A stretch of DNA of 64,000 bases from Spartobacteria bacterium (GTDB taxonomy: Bacteria > Verrucomicrobiota > Verrucomicrobiia > Chthoniobacterales > UBA6821), in the NCBI GenBank assembly GCA_947487385.1, contig CANKWU010000010.1:1-64000 (forward strand), given 5' to 3'. Shown piece by piece: positions 1 through 8,797 of this stretch. A program made the position numbers and the translations under genes. Below the pieces are notes generated by a model, which was not told where the DNA came from, ran no database searches, and was given only the letters and a program-made list of their open reading frames with translations. The stretch's first letter is position 1; the number at the start of each line of letters is the position of its first letter.

Positions 1-16
1 GAGGCCAGGCAAGCAA

Positions 17-90
17 CCGCAGAGGCGCCTTAGAACTCGGTCATTTTCAACTCACCTCTTCACTTTCTCAGAGCCTCTGCGCCTCTACGG
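17..90. repeat. Inverted repeat, weak member of a dispersed hairpin family
   Basis: The left arm CCGCAGAGGCGC and the reverse complement of the right arm (CCGTAGAGGCGC) match at 11 of 12 positions about 50 bases apart. The arm vocabulary (short purine-rich units such as AGAGGCGC) resembles the stronger hairpin elements at 931, 32968 and 43261. It lies just upstream of the amino acid permease gene and may be cut by the window edge, so its real extent is unknown. Confidence 0.4.
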
Positions 91-118
91 GAAATATTTC
101 GAGGTGCTGGTCAGACGC

Positions 119-907
119 ATGAAGCCGAGTTTTTTGTCATTCATCATCGAGCCAGCAGGTAGAAAAGCCCCTGTTTGGATGCGCGTGATGTGGATACTTT
201 TGCTGGCAACCCTCCTCTGCGTTGGCGTGATGAGTTGGGCTGCCGGTTTCTCCCGGGGCTCCTGGGAATCGGTCTGGAAATACCGGGATGTCTTCTGGAA
301 GGGGTGGTTCCTGACGATCGTCATTTCCCTACTCTCGCTCTGCTTGAGCACGCTGATAGGTATTGTTGCAGCACTTGCCCGACGCTCACGCATTTTGCCC
401 CTGCGGTCCGCAGCGCTCATTTATATCGATGTGGTGCGGGGCACGCCTCTCCTTGTCCTGATCCTTTTTCTCTACTACGTGGTCGCCAACAGCATGGGAC
501 TTCAGGACCGGTTAGTCGCCGGGATCCTGATCCTCTCCCTGTTCGGCGGGGCCTATCTGGCCGAGATGATCCGTGCCGGGATCGAGTCCATTCCCGCTTC
601 TCAGCTGGAGTCGGCGCGGGCCATCGGATTCACCCCGTGGCAGACCTACCGGATCGTGATTGTTCCACAGGCTCTCCGGCAGATCCTCCCCCCGCTGACT
701 GGGCAGTTCGCCTCGCTGATCAAGGACTCTTCTCTCCTCTCAATTATCGCGATCGGTGAGTTCACGCTCGCCGCCCAGCAGGTAAACTCGGCCACCTACC
801 GGACCCTTGAGAGCTATCTCCCGTTAGCGCTCGGTTATCTGGCCCTGACACTTCCGATCTCCCTCCTCTCCAAGTTTCTGGAACAGCGTCTGAGCTATGA
901 ATCCTAA
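119..907 (+). CDS. Polar amino acid ABC transporter permease
   Basis: Inner-membrane permease of the HisM/GlnP family, which forms the channel of an importer for polar amino acids. The protein of 262 residues has a cytoplasmic lead, a first membrane helix near residues 25-45 and four further helices. The EAA-loop region (SARAIGFTPWQTYRIVIVPQA) is the coupling site for the ATPase. I prefer the ATG at 119 over the GTG at 104 in the track; an ATG at 179 is also possible. The matching ATPase follows 170 bases downstream. No solute-binding protein is seen in the window, so it may lie upstream or elsewhere. Substrate cannot be told from sequence. Confidence 0.85.
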   Translation: MKPSFLSFIIEPAGRKAPVWMRVMWILLLATLLCVGVMSWAAGFSRGSWESVWKYRDVFWKGWFLTIVISLLSLCLSTLIGIVAALARRSRILPLRSAALIYIDVVRGTPLLVLILFLYYVVANSMGLQDRLVAGILILSLFGGAYLAEMIRAGIESIPASQLESARAIGFTPWQTYRIVIVPQALRQILPPLTGQFASLIKDSSLLSIIAIGEFTLAAQQVNSATYRTLESYLPLALGYLALTLPISLLSKFLEQRLSYES

Positions 908-930
908 ACTATCGCAGATGAATTTGAGTC

Positions 931-1050
931 ATGGCCACAAGATGCACAGAATGCACAGGGAATGGAGAAATCCGAAGAGGCGCTCCCAGCAGAGATGCAT
1001 GGTTTCGATGGAGATTTCCCCTCTTGTGCCCTTTGTGCTCTTTGTGGCTA
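931..1050. repeat. Hairpin element with tandem-repeat arms, between permease and ATPase genes
   Basis: The left arm GGCCACAAGATGCACAGAAT and the reverse complement of the right arm (AGCCACAAAGAGCACAAAG...) agree at about 20 of 29 positions. Each arm itself is built from an 8-9 base unit of the GCACAxxx type repeated two or three times. The element fills most of the gap between two genes of one transporter. It belongs to the same structural class as 32968..33096 and 43261..43364. Confidence 0.6.
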
Positions 1051-1076
1051 CACCTTTACTAAAAGTGCTCTAAGCA

Positions 1077-1826
1077 ATGAATCTAACCGTTCACGGTCTT
1101 TCCAAATCATTTGGCTCTGGAGTTGAACAGCGTACCGTGCTCAACGACCTCTGCCTGAGCGTGGAGTTTCCCCATGTGCTCACTCTGCTGGGGCCTAGCG
1201 GGAGCGGAAAGTCGACCCTTCTCCGCATCATCGCCGGCTTGGAACGGCCCGATGCGGGATCGTTAATTCTGAATGGAGAAGCGGCACCCCTTTGCGAAAA
1301 AGAGCCTGTGCTTCGGGACTACCGCCGCAAGCTCGGCGTCGTCTTCCAGGCCTTCAATCTCTTTCCCCACATGACGGCATTCCAGAACGTGATGGTTCCC
1401 TTGACACAAGTCCACGGTCTTGATGAGCAGGAGGCCACTCATCGAACCCTGGAAGTGATGGAGCGTCTTGGCATGGCGGAACATGGGAAGAAATTTCCAG
1501 CTCAGCTTTCCGGGGGTCAGCGGCAGAGGATCGCGATCGCCCGTGCGCTGGCATCCAAGGCCCGATTCCTTCTCTTTGACGAGCCGACATCCTCCCTTGA
1601 TCCTGAGATGACCGCCGAGGTCTTGATGCTCATCGCCGAGTTGAAGGATGACGGGACTCCCATGCTGCTGGTCACCCACGAGATGGGATTTGCACGCAAG
1701 ATCGCCGATCAGGTGGCTTTCCTCGCCGAGGGCCGCGTTATGGAGCAGGGACCGGCGGGAGAGTTCTTTAACAATCCTCAGTCCCTTGCGGCTCAACGCT
1801 TCCTGGCCAAGGTGCTGGCGTATTAG
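1077..1826 (+). CDS. Polar amino acid ABC transporter ATP-binding protein
   Basis: Cytoplasmic ATPase (249 residues, usual length for the GlnQ/HisP family) that powers the permease encoded upstream. Walker A GPSGSGKST near residue 40, a Q-loop (VFQAFNLFPHMT), signature LSGGQ, Walker B LLFDEPTSSLDPE and the switch histidine in VTHEMGFA are all present. The FPHMT loop after the Q-loop is typical of amino acid importers. The gene starts 170 bases after the permease, with a hairpin repeat filling the gap, so co-transcription is likely but not certain. Confidence 0.9.
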   Translation: MNLTVHGLSKSFGSGVEQRTVLNDLCLSVEFPHVLTLLGPSGSGKSTLLRIIAGLERPDAGSLILNGEAAPLCEKEPVLRDYRRKLGVVFQAFNLFPHMTAFQNVMVPLTQVHGLDEQEATHRTLEVMERLGMAEHGKKFPAQLSGGQRQRIAIARALASKARFLLFDEPTSSLDPEMTAEVLMLIAELKDDGTPMLLVTHEMGFARKIADQVAFLAEGRVMEQGPAGEFFNNPQSLAAQRFLAKVLAY

Positions 1827-1864
1827 ACCGCAATTATCCCCCGGAGAAATATTGATCACTCCAT

Positions 1865-2263
1865 TCAGCGAGTCTCACGTTGGTGTCGCGGGAGATGATC
1901 AGCAGTTTCAAACCATGGAAGCTTGTCGCAAATCCAATTGTGATCCACCGGTGCCAGTTGTGCTGCTTGATCTAAGCCACAGGTCGTGATCTCGAACTGA
2001 TTCGGAATGGAGGGATCGTAAAAGGTGATCGGGGACCCGCATTGTGGACAGAACGTCCGTTGACGTCCGGCGAATTCGAGAAGACGAGGCTCGCTCCCCT
2101 CAAATGTTAACGAGGTGTGACCGGCACCGGGAAAAAACGTCCATGCCATGACCGGGGAACCGCTGGCTTTCCGGCAATCCTCGCAATGGCAGAGTGTCGT
2201 TCCTGTTGGTTCCGAATCGATACTATAACGGATCGCACCGCAAAGGCATCCTCCAGTCATCAT
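1865..2263 (-). CDS. GFA-family protein (glutathione-dependent formaldehyde-activating type)
   Basis: Small zinc protein of 132 residues. It has the GFA pattern: CLCGAIRYS near the start, CHCEDCRKASGSP around residue 27, and FCPQCGSPI around residue 72. Family members bind glutathione and are proposed to speed its addition to formaldehyde, although many have unknown function. The start is set by a 4-base ATGA overlap with the stop of the TIM-barrel gene, so the longer ORF-track start at 2338 is rejected. It is the last gene of the Rieske-FGE-TIM operon. A formaldehyde-handling protein fits an oxygenase that removes N-methyl groups, but this is inference. Confidence 0.8.
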   Translation of the reverse strand: MMTGGCLCGAIRYSIDSEPTGTTLCHCEDCRKASGSPVMAWTFFPGAGHTSLTFEGSEPRLLEFAGRQRTFCPQCGSPITFYDPSIPNQFEITTCGLDQAAQLAPVDHNWICDKLPWFETADHLPRHQRETR

Positions 2264-3117
2264 AAGTCTGTCGAAGCAAATCCCCCTCCGTGAAACTCTT
2301 GTTTCATCAACCTTCCTGTCCAGACATTGAGTTCCCAAAGATCTGCAATCGGGGCCTGCGTGTAGGGGTCGACCTGAAGATAGCCATCGGGTCCGAACTC
2401 GGGGGTCATCGTCACCAGGTCAAAACCCCTCCTTCTCTGTCCTTCCCAGAGCACTTTCCACCAGCGCAGATGTGCTTCGACGACACTGGAGTACATGGGC
2501 GCTCGCGGGTCAGGAACTTGAGCCCCCTGATCGTATCCAATGCGTGGTTGAATGTGAAGGACCCGCTCCGCACAGAGGTTCAGGACCTCGGGTAACTCGT
2601 TTAGTACAAGGCGCTCACAGACATTGCACCAATGACTGAAGTCAATGGTCAGCTCGATCGGGGGAACCTCGGCTAGGAGGTTCTTGGTGATCATCGGATG
2701 AAAGAGGCTGCGGCTGCGATGGGTTTCAAAGCCGACTCTGACACCGTAGCTTTGGGAAATCTCCCAAGCCTTTGTCAAAAATTCCACGCTTTGGCTAAAT
2801 TCCCAAAGGTCACTCCCCGCCATGCTACTAAAGAAAAGAGGCTTTGCCTTGAGGCTGTCGGCCAGGATCCGCTCGAAGGCCTCCAAGTGCTGGACCACAG
2901 TGCTTCCCGGATCAGGAACAGCAAACCCCGTTGTCGAGATCTCAGCGATATAGAGGAGCTTTCGGGAGTCAATTGCCTCCAGAAAGTTAATTCGTTTTTC
3001 AGGATCAGTGGGAAAGGGCCCTTCGAAGCCATGGAAGCCAGCTTCCACGGTTAGGTCTGCGGCTGGGGCATAGGAGCCGGAGTGCCCCCAGAGTGTTTTG
3101 AAGAGTTTTAGTTTCAT
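2260..3117 (-). CDS. TIM-barrel protein of the xylose isomerase-like / sugar phosphate epimerase superfamily
   Basis: A 285-residue AP-endonuclease-2/xylose-isomerase-like TIM barrel. Visible features are the barrel opening (LWGHSG, AGFHGFEGP), a likely metal-site histidine strand (GVRVGFETHR), IDFSHW for the next metal ligand pair, and MTPEFGPDGY near the C-terminus for the last acidic ligand. The family covers isomerases, epimerases and dehydratases, so the reaction cannot be named. It starts 7 bases after the FGE-like gene and overlaps the GFA gene by four bases, which makes it part of the Rieske oxygenase operon. Confidence 0.7.
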   Translation of the reverse strand: MKLKLFKTLWGHSGSYAPAADLTVEAGFHGFEGPFPTDPEKRINFLEAIDSRKLLYIAEISTTGFAVPDPGSTVVQHLEAFERILADSLKAKPLFFSSMAGSDLWEFSQSVEFLTKAWEISQSYGVRVGFETHRSRSLFHPMITKNLLAEVPPIELTIDFSHWCNVCERLVLNELPEVLNLCAERVLHIQPRIGYDQGAQVPDPRAPMYSSVVEAHLRWWKVLWEGQRRRGFDLVTMTPEFGPDGYLQVDPYTQAPIADLWELNVWTGRLMKQEFHGGGFASTDL

Positions 3118-3123
3118 AAAGAT

Positions 3124-3831
3124 TTAGTCACTGGAAGCAAGCCTGAAGCCGACATTGTCCCGACGAGCAGGCTCAGGCATCCGGTCACGCCACGAGCAGC
3201 GGAGGAGTCGCGGGAGATAGTCCCAAGCCCCTCCCCTGAGAACCCTGGGCAACGTCTCATTCCTATTCCCTGACAATTCCCAAGCTGAACCATCGTCAGC
3301 AGCGCAGGAATAGTCGGGCTGCCATGCATCCTGCACCCACTCACAGACATTCCCTATCATATCGCAAAGACCGAGGGCGTTCGGCGGATAGGAACTGACA
3401 GCAGAACGTTGCCCCGGACCCACTTTGTCACCCTGCTCTGTGTAGAAATAATTCGCCTGCTCCGGGGTGAGAGTTGTGCCCCAGGGATAAGGAGTCTGGG
3501 AACCAGCCCGCGCAGCAAACTCCCACTCAGCTTCAGTTGGAAGTCGGAATTCACGTCCACTGTGTTCACTCAGCCAGCCACAGTAAGCAGAGGCCTCGTT
3601 CCAGCTCACCATGGTGGCAGGCCATTCCTCAGGAAGTCCCGTCTCATGTTCGGGGCAAAAAAGACGAAACTCTCCGATCGTCACAGGAGTCTTGCCCATT
3701 AGAAAAGGGGCAACACTCACCAGATGCCGCGGACGTTCCGTATCATCAGCAAACTTGTCCTCTTCGTTTTCACCCATCAAGAAGCTGCCTCCCGGAACAG
3801 ATATTAATTCCGGAACAGGTGCCACGCTCAT
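3124..3831 (-). CDS. FGE-like (SUMF1/EgtB fold) protein, copy 1, intact
   Basis: The 235-residue protein has the formylglycine-generating-enzyme sulfatase fold: VPGGSFLMG at the start, TPVTIGEFRLF, LPTEAEWEFAARAG, GNVCEWVQD and the closing LRGGAWDY...DNVGFRLAS. Family members are copper formylglycine-generating enzymes, sulfoxide synthases, or lectin-like/peptide-modifying relatives. No sulfatase is encoded nearby, so the substrate is unknown. The start ATG overlaps the stop of the Rieske oxygenase gene (ATGA), which argues for tight coupling with the oxygenase and against the longer start at 3987. A diverged paralogue lies at 7514..8212. Confidence 0.8.
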   Translation of the reverse strand: MSVAPVPELISVPGGSFLMGENEEDKFADDTERPRHLVSVAPFLMGKTPVTIGEFRLFCPEHETGLPEEWPATMVSWNEASAYCGWLSEHSGREFRLPTEAEWEFAARAGSQTPYPWGTTLTPEQANYFYTEQGDKVGPGQRSAVSSYPPNALGLCDMIGNVCEWVQDAWQPDYSCAADDGSAWELSGNRNETLPRVLRGGAWDYLPRLLRCSWRDRMPEPARRDNVGFRLASSD

Positions 3832-5168
3832 TTTTGTGAAGGAGCAACTGGTCTGTCCATGCAGGGATAAGTGCCGCGCGCACGAGCTGCCAGATAGCGC
3901 TGGATCAGCCAGATAGGCATCTCGAGATGGCTTAGGCGTCCCCGCTGGTAGCCGGTCGCGTAGAATCCCCGCTGTACCGCGGTGCAAACCTCCATGTCTT
4001 CGAGATGAAAATCGATGAGCATCTTTTCCGCAACGGCGAGTTTCTCGGGATACTTGGGATCGGCTAGCGCCGTGTCATTGAGCAGGAGGCTTGTGACCAG
4101 GCGGCTTTTAGAAGGAGAAATAGGCTCTATTCTGTACCAAAAGAGACGATCGGGGCCTGTGAAGGTTAGGAAACTCGGATAGCCAAGGTAGACAGCCATC
4201 TGGTGGTAATGCTCCTGATCAAGTGTTGGGATCGGGGGAAAATCGTTTTCTGAAGATGTCGGAATCGATTCCTTGTAGGGAAGATTTACCCTCATGGAGT
4301 GACTGCGTTCCTGCTCCGTCCAAGTTCCCTTAGCCGGCATGGTCAGCTGTAGCGTTTTGCAATGAGCTCCCAGATGGTGGTACGACTCCATAAAGTTCTC
4401 CACAAGCACCTTCCAATTGAAGTCACATTCCCAGGTCTTTTCGACGACAACTTTCATGTTAGCGGCCTCCCATCCGGCAAGGTCATGCCCCAACTCTCCA
4501 TACTGAGCAGCAACCGATGCTGCATCACCTGAGAGATTCAAGAATACAAAGCCATTCCATACCTCGCATCGGAATGATTTAAGGGCCGTTTCTTCCCTGC
4601 AAAACCCCTCTGCCTTGTGCATCTCGGGACATCCTTTGAGCGTTCCATCTAATTCAAAACTCCAGTGATGATAGGGACAAAGAAAGAGTCGCGTGTGGCC
4701 GCACTCCCTTCCCATCCTTCGGTCGGCTGGGCCATGTCCGTCATAGCCGAAACCGGGTGGCATGATGTCCATGGCACGATGGGGGCAAACGCGAGAAAGA
4801 ATTCTTATTTCACCATCCTTTCCATGCACGATGATCAGTGGCTCGCCGAGGGTATCCAGATTGATGAAGTCTCCCGGATTCGGAATCTGTGATCGATGCG
4901 CTAAGCAGATCCAGCCGGCTCCAAGCACATTCTCTACCTCCCAATCGAGCATCTCCTTGCTCGTGTAAGCCTCAGAAGGAAGAGTCCGTGCCTCCGCGAG
5001 GGGAAAGTCGGCTGTCTTCTGAATTTCGCTCAGGAGCGCCGCGAGAGAAACATCCTTATTGTCGCGACGATACTCATCCTTCGGTGCGCCAACCCCGTTT
5101 CTACCGGTAAATGGCGATTCCCCATCCTTTACCGTGGCCTCGTCAAAATGTGTTGCGGATGTGTCCAT
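3828..5168 (-). CDS. Rieske non-heme iron oxygenase, alpha subunit, intact copy
   Basis: Cytoplasmic oxygenase of 446 residues, in the family that includes choline monooxygenase-like and betaine/stachydrine demethylases. The Rieske [2Fe-2S] ligands are C128-P-H130 and C164-P-Y-H167. The spacer of 33 residues between the two pairs is about twice the usual length and carries a Gly/Arg/Cys-rich insert (DRRMGRECGHTR). The mononuclear iron motif NFMESYHHLGAH (residues 258-269) provides the two His ligands, and a downstream Asp near 390 (HLEDMEV) completes the triad. No reductase or ferredoxin gene is adjacent. Substrate unknown; demethylation of an N-methylated compound is an inference from the GFA neighbour. 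Confidence 0.85.
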   Translation of the reverse strand: MDTSATHFDEATVKDGESPFTGRNGVGAPKDEYRRDNKDVSLAALLSEIQKTADFPLAEARTLPSEAYTSKEMLDWEVENVLGAGWICLAHRSQIPNPGDFINLDTLGEPLIIVHGKDGEIRILSRVCPHRAMDIMPPGFGYDGHGPADRRMGRECGHTRLFLCPYHHWSFELDGTLKGCPEMHKAEGFCREETALKSFRCEVWNGFVFLNLSGDAASVAAQYGELGHDLAGWEAANMKVVVEKTWECDFNWKVLVENFMESYHHLGAHCKTLQLTMPAKGTWTEQERSHSMRVNLPYKESIPTSSENDFPPIPTLDQEHYHQMAVYLGYPSFLTFTGPDRLFWYRIEPISPSKSRLVTSLLLNDTALADPKYPEKLAVAEKMLIDFHLEDMEVCTAVQRGFYATGYQRGRLSHLEMPIWLIQRYLAARARGTYPCMDRPVAPSQK

Positions 5169-5256
5169 GAGTATTTTTTTTGGGTTGGTGTTGGATTCTG
5201 AATTTCTAATTTAGAGATTCGTGCAAATCCCAGGATTGCGCCATAGGAAGAACTTC

Positions 5257-5991
5257 CTAAAGTGAGGAAAGAACGGCCTCGCAACGGTTATTAACTCCCA
5301 GTTTCTGGTAAATCCGCTCGAGGTGGTTCTTTACGGTATGGTGGCTGATTCCTAGAATAATCCCGATCTCCTCATTCGTTTTGCCTTGTCCGAGCCAATG
5401 AAAGACCCCTCGCTCTCTAGGGCTTAGATTCTCCAGGGGTTCATGTCCGATGGGCATTGTGCGGGAATGACTGAGGCTATCGCGACCCGGGCGAATGGTG
5501 ATTGGAGGACGGGATGTCTCCCTGAAATCGATGCCGACGGCGCCGTAAAAAAGTCCTTCAATGAGGATTGGAGAAATATCTGTTGTGATCCATTCAATGA
5601 CTGAACCGAAAGGGTAATAAGCAGGCTCAAGACGGCATGTGACACGACGCAGTTTCGGAATCAAATACCAGTGTCCCTCCTCCGGAGTCTCGTAACAAAT
5701 TGCTGGAATAAGCATGGGAGAACCCTCGGCCCGGTGCCAGCTGTGAATAAAGCGTCCAGTTGAATCATGTCCAATTGTATTGGCATATTCAACATCTCGC
5801 CCATCAAGCGCATCCGGCTCCCAAACCGTCCAAGCACAGAGAATCCTGGGATGAGCTTCCAAAAAACCAAGAAGCATCTCCGAGTAAACTCGCCGGTCCC
5901 GGATCCCCGCGCTATGGAGGCCTAGGATAACGTCGGCAAGTTTCTTGACAAGAAGCTGTTTCCCGAGAATTTCCCTAGAAGAAACGGGCAT
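5257..5991 (-). CDS. Cache/PDC-like sensor with LuxR-type HTH, short copy
   Basis: Transcription regulator of 244 residues. Residues 1-155 resemble a Cache/PDC ligand-binding domain ([51 protein letters not shown]), here apparently cytoplasmic because no membrane segment is visible. Residues 185-244 form a LuxR HTH ([40 protein letters not shown]). Compared with its paralogue at 8798..10006 it lacks about 90 residues between the two domains. The ATG lies inside the last codons of the GlnT-type gene (17-base overlap). It probably controls the Rieske operon that begins 88 bases downstream. Confidence 0.8.
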   Translation of the reverse strand: MPVSSREILGKQLLVKKLADVILGLHSAGIRDRRVYSEMLLGFLEAHPRILCAWTVWEPDALDGRDVEYANTIGHDSTGRFIHSWHRAEGSPMLIPAICYETPEEGHWYLIPKLRRVTCRLEPAYYPFGSVIEWITTDISPILIEGLFYGAVGIDFRETSRPPITIRPGRDSLSHSRTMPIGHEPLENLSPRERGVFHWLGQGKTNEEIGIILGISHHTVKNHLERIYQKLGVNNRCEAVLSSL

Positions 5992-7339
5992 ATCGATCGA
6001 CCTCCCACTGACTCACCGTCTGGTGGTATTCGCGCCATTCCTCCGACTTGTAGTGGACAAACTCGTCACGGAGCCCCTTGCCCAAGGTTTTCTCAACAAA
6101 GGGATCGGCAGCGAATGCCTTCACGGCTTCGTCTAGGGTGCGTGGTAGTTCACTAATGCCTCGGGCCTTGAGCTCGGCAGCAGAAAGTTCGTAGAGATTT
6201 TCCTCCTGGGCGATGCCGGGATCTAGGTTTTCACGAATTCCTTCAAGACCAGCAGCAAGAGCCAGAGTGGCGGCGAGATAAGGATTGCAGGCACCATCAG
6301 CATTGCGAGATTCGCAACGTCCCCCCCCCATCGGAACGCGAACCGAATTGGTTCGGTTATTTCGACCATAGGAGTTGAAAACGGGCGCCCAAGAATAATA
6401 GGACATAAGACCTCGGCGCACTAGGCGCTTATAACTATTCACGGTAGGGGCAAATGCGGCGCAAAGCGCGGGACCATGTTTGAGGATGCCGGCAATGAAC
6501 TGGTAGCAGAGCGGAGAGATACCTAGACCCCGAGGATCCTTCTCAATAGGGCACTCGAAGAGATTTTCCCCGGTGGAAAGGTCTCCTAGCGACATATTGA
6601 AATGAGCTCCCGTGCCGGTTTTGTCTGCAAACGGTTTCGGCATGAAGGTTGCAAGCAGTCCCTCCTCGGCGGCATAATGCTTTGCCATAAAACGGAAGAA
6701 AACATAGCGATCACACATCGTCAGCGCATCACTGTATTTGAAATCAAACTCAAACTGGGAGTGCCCATCCTCGTGATCGAGGGAGTAAAGATCCCATCCG
6801 AGCGAATCGATAGCCGTGCTCATCTTGTCGAGCCAGGGATAACGATCAAGGAACCGTTTTACATCATAGGCGGCCTTGGCAAGGTTGTCGTCCTCATTGG
6901 GAACATCCAGCCCTCCTTTTTCGTTGAGCCGCACCACATAGACTTCCCCCTCGATGCCGAGATTAAATCCGAAGCCCATCGCCTTTGCTTCGGCGAGTTG
7001 TTTTTTTAGTGATACGCGGGTACTGAGTTCGTAGGGCTCTCCATGGAAGGTATTGTCTGCGGGAAACCAGCCGACTTCGGGGTTCCACGGAAGTTGAAAC
7101 CCGCGTTCCAGATCGGGCAAGGAGGCAATCTCATCGTCGTTGGGGCCCTGACCCAGACCATCCAAGGCATAGCCGGTGTAGAGTTCCGAGCCGCCTGCAA
7201 ATTTTTCGAAGTGACTGATCGGAACAACCTTTCCCTTCGGGATGCCATGAATATCAGGATAGGCACCGATGCAGTATTTGACGCCTTTGGCAGCGAATGC
7301 CTTGCCGAGTTCGTTGATGGATGGGTCGGATGTTTTCAT
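5975..7339 (-). CDS. Glutamine synthetase-like ligase, GlnT/type III or gamma-glutamylamide synthetase type
   Basis: ATP-dependent glutamate-amine ligase family, 454 residues. The N-terminal beta-grasp part carries [14 protein letters not shown]; catalytic-domain motifs include [30 protein letters not shown] and [10 protein letters not shown]. The C-terminus [18 protein letters not shown] matches the end of the second copy at 54993..56354, showing they are paralogues. Such proteins often do not make glutamine but join glutamate to an amine such as methylamine. Placement between Rieske/LuxR modules suggests an amine released in this pathway is the acceptor. An 8-base C run near 6321 is in frame and does not break the gene. 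Confidence 0.8.
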   Translation of the reverse strand: MKTSDPSINELGKAFAAKGVKYCIGAYPDIHGIPKGKVVPISHFEKFAGGSELYTGYALDGLGQGPNDDEIASLPDLERGFQLPWNPEVGWFPADNTFHGEPYELSTRVSLKKQLAEAKAMGFGFNLGIEGEVYVVRLNEKGGLDVPNEDDNLAKAAYDVKRFLDRYPWLDKMSTAIDSLGWDLYSLDHEDGHSQFEFDFKYSDALTMCDRYVFFRFMAKHYAAEEGLLATFMPKPFADKTGTGAHFNMSLGDLSTGENLFECPIEKDPRGLGISPLCYQFIAGILKHGPALCAAFAPTVNSYKRLVRRGLMSYYSWAPVFNSYGRNNRTNSVRVPMGGGRCESRNADGACNPYLAATLALAAGLEGIRENLDPGIAQEENLYELSAAELKARGISELPRTLDEAVKAFAADPFVEKTLGKGLRDEFVHYKSEEWREYHQTVSQWEVDRYARFF

Positions 7340-7443
7340 AATATTTGGAGTTGATACATGGCTTTGTAGTGGAAGAAGAGGTGCTGCCTTTGCGCACGTT
7401 CAATGCTATAAATAATAAATTAGTCCTTGATGGGAATTCCGCT

Positions 7444-7455
7444 ATAGGTAGGTCT
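7444..7455. repeat. ATAGRTAGRTCT 12-mer, copy 1
   Basis: ATAGGTAGGTCT, one of three copies of a 12-base motif (others at 8924 and 16034, all in the same orientation) that lie just past the 3' end of leftward genes. Here it sits about 60 bases past the end of the FGE-like copy 2 and about 100 bases upstream of the GlnT-type gene. It could be a scar of a rearrangement or a regulatory site. Confidence 0.4.
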
Positions 7456-7513
7456 CCCCATACGCAGAGCACCCAACAGGGTCTCCGATAGGAACCCCCC
7501 CGATCTCCTCAGC

Positions 7514-8212
7514 TCAGCGCTTACCAAGTACTGCGCAGGAGACATGAAATCCGACATTGTCACGTCGTATCGTCTGCCCAAGAAGATCCCGCCAACTGTT
7601 CCGAAGGAGTCTGGGTAGGTAGTCCCAGGCTCCTTCCCTCAGCACGCGAAGAGCACTCTGCCTTCCAGACTCCCAACTCTCCCCCTCCACGGGAGCACGC
7701 TCCAGCGTTGGATGCCAAGAATCGGAAACCCACTCGCAGACATTTCCTGCCATATCATACAACCCGAAGGCATTTGCATGATAGGAACCCACTGCGGTAC
7801 GGCACCCAGGCTCAACTCGATTACCCTGCTCGTCATAGTAATAATTGGCGTCGGACGGCGTGATCGTGTCGCCGCAGGGAAAGGGGTTCCTGCTTCCGGC
7901 CGCACAGGCATACTCCCATTCCGCCTCCAAGGGGAGAAGGTAGTAATGCACGGTGCGATCCGAAATCCAGTTGCAATAATCTACTGCATCTTCCCAACTG
8001 ACTCCAGCGACCGGCAGATTCTCTTCCCCATCTGGAACAGGCGATCCATTAAAGACCGAGAATTCATGGACCGTAACATGATGGCGTCCGAACGAGAGTG
8101 GATGCCTCGGCCTCTCGGTGTCATTAGCGAACTTAGAGGGATAATCCTGCCCATCACTCCAAATTCGCCCCAGTTTCCACGGAAACATTAGCTCCCCTGC
8201 TGTAGGAATCAT
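7514..8212 (-). CDS. FGE-like protein, copy 2, diverged and possibly inactive
   Basis: The 232-residue paralogue of the FGE-like protein at 3124..3831 is recognisable from LPLEAEWEYACAAG, YHANAFGLYDMAGNVCEWVSDSWHP and WDYLPRLLRNSWRD. It has lost the opening GGSFLMG motif, reads LREGAW where the family has LRGGAW, and ends GFHVS rather than GFRLA. The reading frame is still open over the full fold. It stands next to a clearly dead Rieske copy, so it is probably at an early stage of decay, but a changed function cannot be excluded. Confidence 0.6.
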   Translation of the reverse strand: MIPTAGELMFPWKLGRIWSDGQDYPSKFANDTERPRHPLSFGRHHVTVHEFSVFNGSPVPDGEENLPVAGVSWEDAVDYCNWISDRTVHYYLLPLEAEWEYACAAGSRNPFPCGDTITPSDANYYYDEQGNRVEPGCRTAVGSYHANAFGLYDMAGNVCEWVSDSWHPTLERAPVEGESWESGRQSALRVLREGAWDYLPRLLRNSWRDLLGQTIRRDNVGFHVSCAVLGKR

Positions 8213-8363
8213 ACAGGAATGGGGCCAATACGTCCCAACTGATCCAGAGCCAAAAGCAAATGATGACCAAGGAAATCATGGCTAGAAGGGGAACGACGAG
8301 CCACCACAGTAGGAAAATAGCTTCCGCAATTAAAGTCTATGGCTCCTGAAGTAAAAATCAAGA

Positions 8364-8797
8364 TCACGGCGGCGGCGGAGCTTTCAGCACTCCATCCAGC
8401 TCGAATGTCCAGGCATGGTAAGGGTACATCAGAATGCGTGTGTGCCCGCAAGACGAAGACCTGTCCCTGAATACTGCAGGACCGTATGCATTGTGACCGA
8501 ACCCGGAGGCATCATGTCCATGGCTCGGTGTGGGTAGATCTGAGCAAGCGTCCGGGCAACGCCATCCTTTCCATGGATCACAATGACGGGCTCGCCGAAA
8601 AGGTCGATATTCACGAAATCGCCTGGCTTTGGGAGTTAAGAGATGTGTCCCACACAGAACCAATCCTTGCGCAGGATGTTTTCGACCTCCCAGTCGATGA
8701 GGGCGTCGTTGGAATAGGCCTCGGCGGGAAACGCGACCGACCTTTCGACAGGCAAGTCATGTATACGACTGATTTCTCTGAGTATTTTCCTCAAGAC
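8364..8797 (-). pseudogene. Rieske oxygenase remnant, copy 2
   Basis: Three frames together give the first ~180 residues of the intact oxygenase at 3828..5168. The first piece runs from ISRIHDLPVE through AEAYSNDALIDWEVENIL and ends at a stop after VGHIS. The second piece, IDLFGEPVIVIHGKDG...YPHRAMDMMPPG, and the third, CGHTRILMYPYHAWTFELDG, are frameshifted relative to each other. Both Rieske cysteines have become tyrosine (YPHR, YPYH). The whole catalytic domain is deleted: after FELDGVLK the frame ends and unrelated sequence follows. This is a clear pseudogene and marks the duplicated LuxR-Rieske-FGE block. Confidence 0.85.
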
